Shown one piece after another: positions 1-7,340 of a DNA stretch of 64,000 nucleotides. The stretch's first letter is position 1. Every line of letters begins with the position of its first letter. The DNA lies in assembly GCA_012514635.1 (NCBI GenBank), contig JAAYZX010000006.1, forward strand, positions 1 to 64,000, read 5' to 3'. This DNA is from Actinomycetota bacterium (GTDB taxonomy: Bacteria > Actinomycetota > Thermoleophilia > RBG-16-64-13). A model generated the notes under the pieces. It saw nothing but the letters and a program-made list of their open reading frames with translations, searched no databases and was not told the DNA's origin. A program made the position numbers and the translations under genes.

Positions 1-300
1 CTGTAGCTCCCTCCCCACGATTCTCTCTAGATCCTGCACCTTGCCCTCAAGCCGGCCGGTAGCTCCAGCCCGATCGTCGATGGTGATGTGCGTCAACACT
101 CTGGGCGCCTTCTCACGCATGTATCGGTGACAGTCCATGATGACGGCCAGGACATCGGCTTCGTCGCCTTCAATGGTGGTTTGCATGGCTCCCACCTTGT
201 AGGGCAGGCCGGACGCTTCTATCAGTGGCACCATCCCCGCCACCAGCCCGCTCACGCTTTCTCCAACTCCTAAAGGGACCACGGAAAAGGCGGCCAACAT
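1..300 (-). CDS. MTH1187/DUF77-family thiamine-binding protein, 3' end cut by window
   Basis: The reverse strand is open from an ATG at 300 to the window edge (100 codons, no stop), so the protein is incomplete at its C-terminus. It begins MLAAFSVVPLGVGESVSGLV and has the family pattern of an N-terminal beta strand, a SGLPYKVGAMQTTIEGD segment and a HITIDDRAGATGRLEGKV segment near residues 77-94. Known members of this family (MTH1187/YqgV-like, ferredoxin-like fold) bind thiamine or a related pyrimidine in the cytoplasm. A GGAGG ribosome site lies just upstream (about 307-311). The family is about 100 residues long, so little is missing. Confidence comes from the sequence pattern only; nothing here shows which ligand is bound. 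Confidence 0.8.
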   Translation of the reverse strand, partial: MLAAFSVVPLGVGESVSGLVAGMVPLIEASGLPYKVGAMQTTIEGDEADVLAVIMDCHRYMREKAPRVLTHITIDDRAGATGRLEGKVQDLERIVGRELQ

Positions 301-468
301 GACGGACCTCCAGTCTCGCGCCGTACAACGGGCGAAGATCGAGTACGCAATCACACGACCTACTACACGGCCAAGCCTATCCGATCGAGAGCAGATGCTC
401 AATGGGTAGGCAGGCCACAGGCGCTTGGAGCTAAACGGAAACTAAGCAGTCGACGACCGGCATCAGCC

Positions 469-496
469 TTGACAACCGCCGATCGCATGCTATACT
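469..496 (+). promoter_or_regulatory. Sigma70-type promoter before the 94-aa gene
   Basis: TTGACA at 469-474 and TATACT at 491-496 are separated by 16 bases, close to the housekeeping consensus. About 100 bases of very AT-rich leader (511-580) follow, then an AAGGAGG ribosome site at 594-600. The rest of 301-468 shows no gene; it must contain the promoter of the divergent thiamine-binding gene, which I cannot place. Confidence 0.55.
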
Positions 497-608
497 ACGG
501 CCATGTCAGTTGGTAGCCTAATTAATATAATATAAAACAATTATATAAGACTGTTTAATTTATTACTTAATACATCTTCAAGATCTTCAGAATAAGGAGG
601 CAGCTGAT

Positions 609-893
609 ATGACCCTATTGGACCGACTTCAGCAACTAGAAGAATTCAGCTTCTACCGCCACAACCTCTCTATGACGAGTCATCGCCTCGAAGGACGAAA
701 CGACGACGTAGAAATGATCACCCTCATGGTGGCCGCATGCATAAGCCCCAACCTCTTCCGCGAGTTGCTGGAGGCGGCCGGCTATTGGAGCGAGGGCGCG
801 ACGAATCAGAACGCCGTTATATCCGGATTCATGATGGGATTTGCCCTCGGGAGGTCGAGCGGCCCCAACAAAGAGATGCAACTGAGCGACTAA
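609..893 (+). CDS. Hypothetical small protein (94 aa)
   Basis: A 94-residue protein that I do not recognise. It has no signal peptide or membrane segment; it starts with a polar helix-like stretch (LLDRLQQLEEFSFYRHNL) and has a Gly/Met/Phe-rich segment near residues 70-80 (SGFMMGFALGR). The start is well supported: AAGGAGG at 594-600 lies 8 bases before the ATG, and a near-consensus promoter lies at 469-496. The gene stands alone, convergent with the lipoprotein gene at 927-1580. The AT-rich leader between promoter and start is unlike the surrounding GC-rich DNA and may mark a transferred or specially regulated gene. Function unknown. Confidence 0.6.
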   Translation: MTLLDRLQQLEEFSFYRHNLSMTSHRLEGRNDDVEMITLMVAACISPNLFRELLEAAGYWSEGATNQNAVISGFMMGFALGRSSGPNKEMQLSD

Positions 894-926
894 GCACCCA
901 CTCCCGAAATCAGGCGCCCTGTGTTG

Positions 927-1580
927 CTAGCCTCCCATCTTCATGTAAGCGGCGGCCGCATCCGCTCCACCTTGAGGGTCGGCTATCCATCTGCCGTCGG
1001 AAACGGCTCGGAACGGCATGTCCACATTGATTGATTCCGACACCAGGGGCGCCTCCCGCCATGCCCGGTCGAGAATGGCGATGATGGTCTCGTCTTCGGT
1101 GTCATCGGTGATCTGCCCACCGATCGTTTCGAACTGAGTCTCGAGCGACGAGGACATATCGATACCCCTGATGGCCACGGTCACCGTGGCGCTTTCTCCG
1201 TCTACTTCCTCACCAACGACACTGAACTCCACTTTTGAGAGCCCGGCCAGCATGGCCTCAGTGAGCTGAGTCTCCTGCTCGGCGGTGGGACCGACCCCCC
1301 ATACCTCCAGCAGAGCTTGATTAGTGGACCCAAAAACCCCTTCCTCCGTGAGCTCAGTGTCCGGATTGTATTCTCTGAGTCCGGACACGTCCCCCCGCAT
1401 TGCCTCCAAGTAGAGCAGGGCGACATCTCCGGGGGGCAGTTCTTTGGAGCCCTCCTCAGTCGTGCCGGATTCGGTGACGACCGGCAGGCTCGAACTGGGG
1501 TTGGCATCTCCACAACCAGTGACGGCAACCGCCAGAATCAAGGCAATCATGAGGATGAATAGTTTGGCGACTCTCTGCAC
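927..1580 (-). CDS. Lipoprotein of unknown function (DUF4878/DUF5105-like)
   Basis: Predicted 217-residue exported lipoprotein. I choose the GTG at 1580 because a GGGAGG ribosome site sits just before it (1585-1590) and it puts a standard signal at the N-terminus: MQRVAKLF, a hydrophobic run, then lipobox AVTGC with Cys23. The mature part has a Ser-rich linker and then PPGDVALLYLEAMRGDVSGL followed by alternating strands (VEFSVVGEEVDGESATVTV), the pattern of small NTF2-like lipoprotein domains such as DUF4878/DUF5105. Longer in-frame starts exist up to 1673 but would bury the signal peptide. The family assignment is tentative; the surface location is firmer. Confidence 0.7.
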   Translation of the reverse strand: MQRVAKLFILMIALILAVAVTGCGDANPSSSLPVVTESGTTEEGSKELPPGDVALLYLEAMRGDVSGLREYNPDTELTEEGVFGSTNQALLEVWGVGPTAEQETQLTEAMLAGLSKVEFSVVGEEVDGESATVTVAIRGIDMSSSLETQFETIGGQITDDTEDETIIAILDRAWREAPLVSESINVDMPFRAVSDGRWIADPQGGADAAAAYMKMGG

Positions 1581-1744
1581 TACTGCCTCCCAAATCGTTT
1601 GGCACCAATTTTCATATTTGATGTCAATTCTCCCACTTCGAGGGCCGTCACGTCCAGTGCGGTGTGGGTGCAAGATGTATTAGATAACTTTATGGGTGGC
1701 GAAAAGTCGGTGCTCACGCCCCGCGGATACGCTGGTGTGCAGAG

Positions 1745-1912
1745 TCACGTCACATCGGTTGGGTCCTTTCCCGACCTACACCCCCCGACATCATCCGGCG
1801 GAGTCGGCAAAGGCACCCCTTTGTACCGGTTGGTGGCGTGCGGCCTTTCGTTAACGGCACCCCAGAATCCCGTGACCGAAGACATGGCTTTGAGCTCGTC
1901 TAAGGTGTAAAT
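1745..1912 (-). pseudogene. Remnant of a molybdopterin-binding oxidoreductase domain
   Basis: Read on the reverse strand from 1912 to a TGA at 1745-1747, the DNA encodes VIYTLDELKAMSSVTGFWG, then NERPHATNRYKGVPLPTPPD and DDVGG, then loses the expected continuation and stops. The pattern LDELKA...RYKGVPL...VGG is typical of the sulfite-oxidase-type molybdopterin-binding domain (PF00174). It parallels LTVDDLKAM...EYTGVLVKDI in the adjacent lipoprotein (1958-2491), suggesting a decayed paralogue. The open stretch lacks a good start and the normal C-terminal half. The remainder of 1581-1957 shows only a hairpin at 1917-1940. Domain name is from recognition by eye. Confidence 0.5.
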
Positions 1913-1916
1913 GACG

Positions 1917-1940
1917 CTGCGGGCTCTTCAGAGCCCGCAG
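1917..1940 (-). terminator. Hairpin downstream of the molybdopterin-domain lipoprotein
   Basis: Perfect 10-bp stem CTGCGGGCTC / GAGCCCGCAG (1917-1926 with 1931-1940) with a TTCA loop, 17 bases beyond the stop of the minus-strand gene at 1958. It has no clear U-run, so it may be a terminator of the GC-rich type or a 3' stabiliser. Confidence 0.5.
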
Positions 1941-1957
1941 TTCTGGTCCATCGTGTA

Positions 1958-2491
1958 TTACTGGAAGTCCAGTGAGATGATGTCGCTCACCCACGCCTTG
2001 CCCGTCTGACCCGGCATCACCGCGTTCAACTTGCCGTCGTCGCTGATGGAGATCATCGAATCTGCATCGAGTTCCGAGATATCCACTTGGCCCATGAAGC
2101 CATCAGTAGCGCCCATGACGAGCGTCGTAGCATCAGACTGAGCCCCGACCGCCTCCATGATGTCCTTGACCAGCACACCGGTGTACTCGGTCGGGCCCAT
2201 CTTGGGATGTTCGGCTGTGATGGTGGCGACGTTCATCGCCTTGAGATCGTCCACCGTGAGCGTTTTGGGATCGTCCACCTTGCCTTTGACGACCATCGTG
2301 CCGCTCGTCGCGGCAGGCGCCTCTACGGTGGTCTCGGTCGCCCCTTCAGTGGTGGTGGGAGCCACAGCGGTAGTGGTCGGAGCCGCTGTAGTGGTGGTCT
2401 CGCCGTCGCCGCAGCCGACGACCAGAGCAGCCAGACCGAGCACCATGAGACACGCGGTCAACATGAGTATCGTACGAAGTCGCAGTTTCAT
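1958..2491 (-). CDS. Lipoprotein with sulfite-oxidase-type molybdopterin-domain fold
   Basis: 177-residue lipoprotein. The start at 2491 gives MKLRLRT, a hydrophobic segment and a lipobox ending in Cys27 (LVVGC). A Thr-rich linker (about residues 32-65) is typical of actinobacterial surface proteins. The remaining ~110 residues (MVVKGKVDDPKTLTVDDLKA, EYTGVLVKDIMEAVGA, then a TDGFMGQVDISEL segment) resemble the small stand-alone form of the SUOX molybdopterin-binding domain (PF00174). I see no Cys in the domain, so the usual Mo-ligating Cys is absent; it may bind a ligand rather than catalyse. It is divergent from the binding-protein cassette starting at 2795, and a decayed paralogue follows at 1745-1912. 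Confidence 0.8.
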   Translation of the reverse strand: MKLRLRTILMLTACLMVLGLAALVVGCGDGETTTTAAPTTTAVAPTTTEGATETTVEAPAATSGTMVVKGKVDDPKTLTVDDLKAMNVATITAEHPKMGPTEYTGVLVKDIMEAVGAQSDATTLVMGATDGFMGQVDISELDADSMISISDDGKLNAVMPGQTGKAWVSDIISLDFQ

Positions 2492-2794
2492 TGCCCGTTT
2501 CTCTCTTTCATTGCGGTTGATTTGTGGTTGTCCTCCCGCCCCAGTCTCTGTCGACGACCTGATCAGACCAAAGCGTAGTACTAAACAGAGTATCACGCCG
2601 CCCGATCCGATGGAGGGCCGGGCGGACACAGAGCGGGTGACTCATCGCGGTGAGGGAGTCCCCTCTTGACCTGCACGAGATTGTGTGCGATATACTTGCA
2701 ACAGTATAACGCTCAGACGCGCGGACTCCTCGGTATGCCGCACCAATAACACCGGCGGCGGCTCGGTCCTGCGCAGCAACCGTCAGGAGAAACG
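2492..2794. promoter_or_regulatory. Divergent intergenic region (no gene seen)
   Basis: 303 bases between two divergent genes. On the plus strand TTGACC (2666-2671) and TATACT (2691-2696) are candidate -35/-10 boxes, but the 19-base spacer is long, so this is weak. An AGGAG ribosome site precedes the ATG at 2795. No coding pattern or recognisable riboswitch was seen. Confidence 0.3.
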
Positions 2795-3982
2795 ATGAAC
2801 ATGCACTTGAAACAATCCTGGAGACAACCCCGCAGACCGTGGCGCGTGCGCGTGGGTCTGCTGTACATCGTTTTACTATCACTAGTAGTCGGGCTGCTGG
2901 GAGGCTGCACTTCCGAGACCTCTCCCTCATCCACGGGCGCCTCCGCCCCATCGACTGAGGCGCCCGCCACCACCCAACCTCCTACTACCGAAGCGACAAC
3001 CAGGGTCCTGACCGACATGGCAGGCAGAGAAGTGGTGGTCCCGGCGAAAGTGGAAAGAGTCTTCTCGGCGATACCCATCGGTACGGTACTGCTTTATACA
3101 TTGGATCCCGCCATACTGTGTGCGAAGAACTTCGATCTTTCTGATATGGAGCGCTTGTACACGGTCGATTCATATCAAGCTCTACCCGTCATGGGAACTT
3201 ACATCGTGGGTGACACCACGAACATCGAAGAGTTGCTCGAATTAAAGCCGGATGTGGTCCTATATGCCGGATTCATCAACGACCAATGGAAGACTCAAGT
3301 CTACGCCGCACAGAAGAGACTGGGGATCCCGGTCGTGATGGTGGACAGCGCTCTAGATAAAACGCCTGAAACCTACACTTTGATAGGGGAGCTCATAGGC
3401 CAAGAGACCCGAGCCAAGGAACTGAGCGACTACTGCAAGAACACCATCGATGAAGCCAAGCAGATCTCTGCGACGATAGACTCCGCCAGAAGCATTTATT
3501 ACGCCGCCGGTGAGGTGCTGTCCACGTATGCCAAGGGTTCGATCCACTCGGAGTTGATCGACTTTGTCGGCGGCGACAACGTCGTCGTCGTCGAATCTAA
3601 GAGCCCTTTCGCACGAGTCACAGTCGTCTGGGAACAACTGCTCAACTGGAACCCGGACATGATTATCACCAACAGTCCGCACACGCGAGGCGGCGCGGCG
3701 AGCGATGTGCGCACTGAACTGTTGACCAACAGCAAGTATTCAGATATGACGGCCGTCCAGAACTCTGAGGTCTTCACCATCCCCTGCGCCCCATTCAACT
3801 GGTTTGGAGAGCCACCCTCGGTAGCACGGATACTGGGAATCAAGTGGCTGGGTTCATTGATGTATCCGGACAAATATGACTATGACATGGTCGCGGAGAC
3901 GAAGGCGTTCTATTCCAAGTTCTATCACTTAGAACTAACGGATGCTCAGTTCGACCAGATCACCGAGAACTCCTTACGATAA
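2795..3982 (+). CDS. ABC-type metal/cofactor substrate-binding lipoprotein (TroA/BtuF superfamily)
   Basis: 395-residue extracellular lipoprotein. Residues 1-38 form a signal with an Arg-rich start and lipobox LLGGC (Cys38), followed by a Ser/Pro/Thr-rich linker to about residue 68. The rest is a periplasmic-binding fold of the PeriBP_2 type: RVLTDMAGREVVVPAKVERV (the usual opening of iron-siderophore, haem and cobalamin binders), then NIEELLELKPDVVLYAGF, and a C-terminal lobe with WEQLLNWNPDMIITNS. Such proteins normally hand cargo to a permease/ATPase pair, but no permease is in this window. A 15-bp hairpin (3988-4029) separates it from the next three genes of the same strand. The substrate cannot be read from the sequence. 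Confidence 0.85.
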   Translation: MNMHLKQSWRQPRRPWRVRVGLLYIVLLSLVVGLLGGCTSETSPSSTGASAPSTEAPATTQPPTTEATTRVLTDMAGREVVVPAKVERVFSAIPIGTVLLYTLDPAILCAKNFDLSDMERLYTVDSYQALPVMGTYIVGDTTNIEELLELKPDVVLYAGFINDQWKTQVYAAQKRLGIPVVMVDSALDKTPETYTLIGELIGQETRAKELSDYCKNTIDEAKQISATIDSARSIYYAAGEVLSTYAKGSIHSELIDFVGGDNVVVVESKSPFARVTVVWEQLLNWNPDMIITNSPHTRGGAASDVRTELLTNSKYSDMTAVQNSEVFTIPCAPFNWFGEPPSVARILGIKWLGSLMYPDKYDYDMVAETKAFYSKFYHLELTDAQFDQITENSLR

Positions 3983-3987
3983 TCAAA

Positions 3988-4029
3988 CGGGTTCCGGAGT
4001 GTACGAGAAGCCCCACACTCCGGAACCCG
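3988..4029 (+). other. Strong intercistronic hairpin
   Basis: A 15-bp perfect stem (3988-4002 with 4015-4029, arms beginning CGGGTTCCGGAGTGT) with a 12-base loop lies between the binding lipoprotein and the next gene. No U-run follows. It is likely a processing/stability element or partial terminator that lets the lipoprotein be made in excess over the downstream genes. Confidence 0.5.
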
Positions 4030-4057
4030 CAACACTCAGACGGAGAAAAATCGAATC

Positions 4058-5275
4058 ATGGATATTTCAGCCACAGACAGAATTGGTGAGCTTCTTCACC
4101 AACATCCCCAACTACTTGATGTCTTCCGCGCCAAGGGCTTCAAGGCGGAGACGACATCAGAACTGATCGACAGCCTGGGAGAGGACACGATGCTCAAGAC
4201 CGTCTTGAGCGTCAAAGGCATCGACCCCGCCCTGTTCCTAGTCATGCTCAACGAGCGTCTCGGCACCGATATGGCGCTGCAGCAAATCGCCTATGACTTC
4301 TACGATCCGGACGCACCGGTGAACCTGTTGGTTAAGACCGCCTGCCCCATCAACGCGCTATTCAAGGACCAACTATACGAGCGAGTAGCCCAGAATGAGG
4401 CGGATACCGGCAGACGCGTCAACACGTATCTGGTAGACGGATGCAATGCGCCGCACGCTTTCGATCGCTTCTGGGAGCCCGATACCATCGATGGCCTCCC
4501 GGACATCATCATGTCCATGTCCTTTGACGAGATGTACGACGGGCGTTTCGTAGAGAAATACGTCACCAAGGGGCATTTCGAGAACGTGCTGAGGCCCATC
4601 CGCAGCGGATACGAATACCTGGATTGCGAAGACGACGCCTATACCCTCATAGCGGCTTTGGCGCTGGTGATAGTGGTGGACGAAGCAAAACTCGGAGACC
4701 TGCCGCTACCAAGACGATGGGAAGACCTGCTCGACCCGATGTACAGGGACAAGATCGTAGGCTTCGGCAACAACGGCCGCATCTTCGAGTACTCGATGTA
4801 CTACTTCTTCAAAGAGTTCGGCCCCGAGGGCGTGAAAAAGATCGCCGAGAACACCAAGGGGATCTTCCACGCGGCCAAGATGACCAAGCTCGTGGGGACG
4901 AACAACCGGGACGCTGAAGCCATCTACATCATGCCGTTGACCTTCGCAGAGATGTGCAGGAAGCAGAAGACCACCATCATCTATCCAGAAGACGGGGCAT
5001 GGATGATCCCGATGTCTTGTCTGGTGAAGAAAGAGAAGAAAGAAGAACTCGCGGGCATAATCGACTTCGTCGTCCACACATACGGGCAGATGTGCGCAGA
5101 CATGAGTGCCGTGGCCTTCAGCCCCAAGGCCGTCAACCGGGTCGGCCCGGAGATCAAGCTGAAATGGCTGGGGTGGGACCACATAAAAGGGACCGACATG
5201 TGGGGCCACGGCAAGGCCATCTGTGAGGATTTTCACGCCGTGTATGACAACAAGGCACCGGTGACCGAACCATGA
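4058..5275 (+). CDS. Cytoplasmic solute-binding-like protein with N-terminal DUF1858-like domain
   Basis: 405 residues. Residues ~1-68 (ATDRIGELLHQHPQLLDVF, then FKAETTSELIDSL, and GIDPALFLVMLNERL at the end) look like a DUF1858/ScdA_N-type helical domain, but without its usual Cys. Residues ~85-400 resemble a family 1 extracellular solute-binding protein (PotD/FbpA-like: NLLVKTACPIN, PLPRRWEDLLDPMYRDKI, NNRDAEAIYIMPLTFAEM). There is no signal peptide, Tat motif or lipobox, so unlike true binding proteins it should stay in the cytoplasm. A GGAGA ribosome site precedes the ATG. Its TGA overlaps the ATG of the GTPase gene (ATGA at 5272), so the two are translationally coupled. Possible role: intracellular carrier or scavenger of a metal or cofactor; not proven. 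Confidence 0.75.
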   Translation: MDISATDRIGELLHQHPQLLDVFRAKGFKAETTSELIDSLGEDTMLKTVLSVKGIDPALFLVMLNERLGTDMALQQIAYDFYDPDAPVNLLVKTACPINALFKDQLYERVAQNEADTGRRVNTYLVDGCNAPHAFDRFWEPDTIDGLPDIIMSMSFDEMYDGRFVEKYVTKGHFENVLRPIRSGYEYLDCEDDAYTLIAALALVIVVDEAKLGDLPLPRRWEDLLDPMYRDKIVGFGNNGRIFEYSMYYFFKEFGPEGVKKIAENTKGIFHAAKMTKLVGTNNRDAEAIYIMPLTFAEMCRKQKTTIIYPEDGAWMIPMSCLVKKEKKEELAGIIDFVVHTYGQMCADMSAVAFSPKAVNRVGPEIKLKWLGWDHIKGTDMWGHGKAICEDFHAVYDNKAPVTEP

Positions 5276-5964
5276 GACCTCTCAGGCTGGTCACCGTGAC
5301 GGGCCCACCCTCAGCCGGCAAGACTTCCGTGATCATGAGAACCGTCGAGCACCTCAGAGACGACGGGCTCGAGATCGGCGTTGTGAAGTTCGATTGTCTC
5401 TCGACTCGCGACGATGCCCTATACGAGAAGCTCGGGATCAAGGTCCGCGTAGGGCTTTCGGGCAATCTGTGCCCCGACCACTACTACATGAGCAACATCG
5501 AGGACTGTGTACAGTGGGGGCGTAGAGAAGGGCTTGAGGTGTTGCTGATCGAGAGCGCCGGCCTGTGCAACCGATGCGCACCCCATGTGAAAGGTGTTCT
5601 TTCCGTCTGTGTGATCGACTGCCTATCTGGGGTCTTCACGCCTAAGAAGATCGGCCCGATGCTCAAGATGGCGGACATAGTGGCCATAACGAAAGGCGAC
5701 ATAGTCTCGCAGGCCGAGCGGGAGGTCTTCGTCTTTCAAGTCCAGCAGACCAACCCGCGCGCTTCGATATTCCTCATCAACGGCATCACCGGCCAGGGAG
5801 CCTATGATCTGAGCGCCTTCGTACGGGAAGCAGCAGAGGTCCACAGTCTGGTGGACGGACGACTGAGATTCACGATGCCGGCTGCGGTCTGCTCCTATTG
5901 CACCGGTGAGACCAGGATAGGGACGGACTATCAGGTGGGCAACATCAAAAAGATGCGGATCTAG
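5272..5964 (+). CDS. HypB/UreG-like SIMIBI GTPase with two CxxC motifs
   Basis: 230-residue cytoplasmic P-loop GTPase. Walker A is GPPSAGKTS (residues 11-19); a DCLSTRDDALYEK segment follows; LLIESAGLCNRCAP (91-104) is at the place of the ENVGNLVCP motif of HypB/UreG; TKGD (140-143) stands for the NKxD guanine motif. Cys are concentrated in C99-x2-C102 and C207-x2-C210 (CSYCTGETRIG), likely metal ligands. Known relatives insert nickel into hydrogenase or urease, but no such enzyme genes are nearby. It is coupled to the upstream binding-like protein and followed 18 bases later by the ABC ATPase. I infer a metallochaperone-like GTPase for an unknown target; the guanine motif is not canonical, so nucleotide choice is uncertain. 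Confidence 0.75.
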   Translation: MRPLRLVTVTGPPSAGKTSVIMRTVEHLRDDGLEIGVVKFDCLSTRDDALYEKLGIKVRVGLSGNLCPDHYYMSNIEDCVQWGRREGLEVLLIESAGLCNRCAPHVKGVLSVCVIDCLSGVFTPKKIGPMLKMADIVAITKGDIVSQAEREVFVFQVQQTNPRASIFLINGITGQGAYDLSAFVREAAEVHSLVDGRLRFTMPAAVCSYCTGETRIGTDYQVGNIKKMRI

Positions 5965-5982
5965 GGTCTGAAGGAAGGTAGC

Positions 5983-7005
5983 GTGGTCAACGATCTGGCT
6001 GCAGTTCGCATCAACGAACTGCTCGACAAATACTCATATGCCGGTGACTTCTTCGTCGCCAACGGCATCAACTTCTCGGACACCGACCAGACGATAGAGG
6101 CGTTGGTCTCTTCGCTGCGCGACGAAGAATTGGACGACATCGGACTCGACCAAGAGCGGATCATCAGCGACCTGGCCGACTTCCTTGAGCGGATGGAAAG
6201 ATTGAAGAGCGGCTCGGCTCCCGATGTGAGCTCCATCAGCATCCTTGGCGGCAGCGACAAAGCGGGAGAGCCCGAGTCGATCACCCTGGAGCTCAAGGTG
6301 GGAGAGGTCGTGGCCGTCGTGGGGCCGACAGGCTCCGGCAAGAGCAGGCTGTTGGCAGACATCGAGTGCCTGGCTCAACGGGATACACCCACGGGCAGGC
6401 AGATCCTCGTCAACGGCGCGGTGCCCGACAGAAGCAGAAGATTCGCCATCGAGAACAAACTGGTGGCGCAACTGTCACAGAACATGAACTTCGTGGTCGA
6501 CCTGTCGGTGGAAGAATTCGTAGGATTGCACGCCGAAAGCCGGATGCTGACCGATGTCGACGGAGCAATCGACGAGATCATCAGTTGCGCCAACGAATTG
6601 GCCGGAGAGGAATTCGCGCGATCGACGCCACTGACTCAGTTGAGTGGTGGCCAGTCCAGAGCGCTGATGATAGCCGACACGGCTCTCCTGAGCGTCTCGC
6701 CGATAGTCCTCATCGACGAGATAGAGAACGCCGGCATCGACAGAAGGAAGGCGGTCCAATTCCTGGTCAAGAAAGAGAAGTTGGTCCTGATATCAACCCA
6801 CGACCCCGTGCTTGCCTTGGCGGGCGACAAGAGGATAGTGATCAGGAATGGAGGTATCGGCGAGGTGATCGTTATGTCGGATGAAGAGAAGGCATTGATC
6901 GATGTCTTGGAGGACGTCGACAAGAGGATGGCAGACATCAGGAACCACATCAGGAAGGGTGGCATCGTAGAGAAGACGATGGTGGATTTCAGCAGCACTC
7001 GTTAG
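5983..7005 (+). CDS. ABC ATPase with N-terminal domain shared with the binding-like protein
   Basis: 340 residues, GTG start with an AAGGAAGG ribosome site at 5970-5977. Residues ~1-73 (AAVRINELLDKYSYAGDFF ... GLDQERIISDLADFLERM) match in pattern the N-terminal domain of the protein at 4058-5275. Then comes one ABC domain: Walker A GPTGSGKS (114-121), signature LSGGQ (220-224), Walker B IVLIDEIENAG (241-251) with the catalytic Glu246, and switch His273. No membrane segments and no permease gene adjoin it. The C-terminal ~50 residues are charged and helical. Either it serves a permease encoded elsewhere, or it is a soluble ABC ATPase working with the GTPase and carrier. The latter is my preferred inference because of the shared N-domain. 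Confidence 0.75.
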   Translation: MVNDLAAVRINELLDKYSYAGDFFVANGINFSDTDQTIEALVSSLRDEELDDIGLDQERIISDLADFLERMERLKSGSAPDVSSISILGGSDKAGEPESITLELKVGEVVAVVGPTGSGKSRLLADIECLAQRDTPTGRQILVNGAVPDRSRRFAIENKLVAQLSQNMNFVVDLSVEEFVGLHAESRMLTDVDGAIDEIISCANELAGEEFARSTPLTQLSGGQSRALMIADTALLSVSPIVLIDEIENAGIDRRKAVQFLVKKEKLVLISTHDPVLALAGDKRIVIRNGGIGEVIVMSDEEKALIDVLEDVDKRMADIRNHIRKGGIVEKTMVDFSSTR

Positions 7006-7094
7006 ACGAATGCGTATTGTTGTGACACCGTCAGGTCGTCTTAACTGTGTCCGCTCAGGCCCGTACCTTTCGGGGGGCTGAAAGTGCACCAGTT

Positions 7095-7114
7095 GCGCGA
7101 GGGCCACCTCGCGC
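7095..7114 (+). terminator. Possible terminator hairpin after the ABC ATPase gene
   Basis: GCGCGAGG / CCTCGCGC stem with a GCCA loop about 90 bases beyond the stop at 7005; no U-run. The rest of 7006-7227 shows no gene I can support. Confidence 0.3.
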
Positions 7115-7227
7115 GCTTCGATCGCAGCCTCCTTTGGACCTCCACCGGGATCGACACCCGGCCTCCAGCCAACGGCAATCGCACCGGCTCCCGCTAGAGA
7201 GCGGCTGGATTGTTGCTGATTTGCTAT

Positions 7228-7254
7228 TACAAATCTATCTGTGATAGATTTGTA
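7228..7254. promoter_or_regulatory. Operator palindrome 1 of the AbiE operon
   Basis: Perfect 12-bp inverted repeat TACAAATCTATC / GATAGATTTGTA around TGT. The core AATCTATC-N3-GATAGATT recurs at 7310-7328. AbiEi proteins are known to bind inverted repeats in their own promoter, so these are the likely autoregulatory sites. Confidence 0.65.
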
Positions 7255-7290
7255 TTGATTTCTTTGCAGAGTTGATTCAAATTGACTCTG

Positions 7291-7330
7291 TTGACAAAAG
7301 CATAGCGTAAATCTATCCCAGATAGATTAT
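7291..7330 (+). promoter_or_regulatory. abiE promoter overlapping operator palindrome 2
   Basis: TTGACA at 7291-7296 is a good -35; 17 bases later TATCCC (7314-7319) is a weak -10. It lies inside the second operator, AATCTATC (7310-7317) CCA GATAGATT (7321-7328). Binding there would cover the -10 and start site. A GGAGAG ribosome site follows at 7331-7336 before the ATG at 7341. Confidence 0.55.
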
Positions 7331-7340
7331 CGGAGAGGCA

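Noticed and set aside
1599-1910. 103-codon plus-strand frame
   Set aside because: Antisense to the molybdopterin-domain remnant; no ribosome site.
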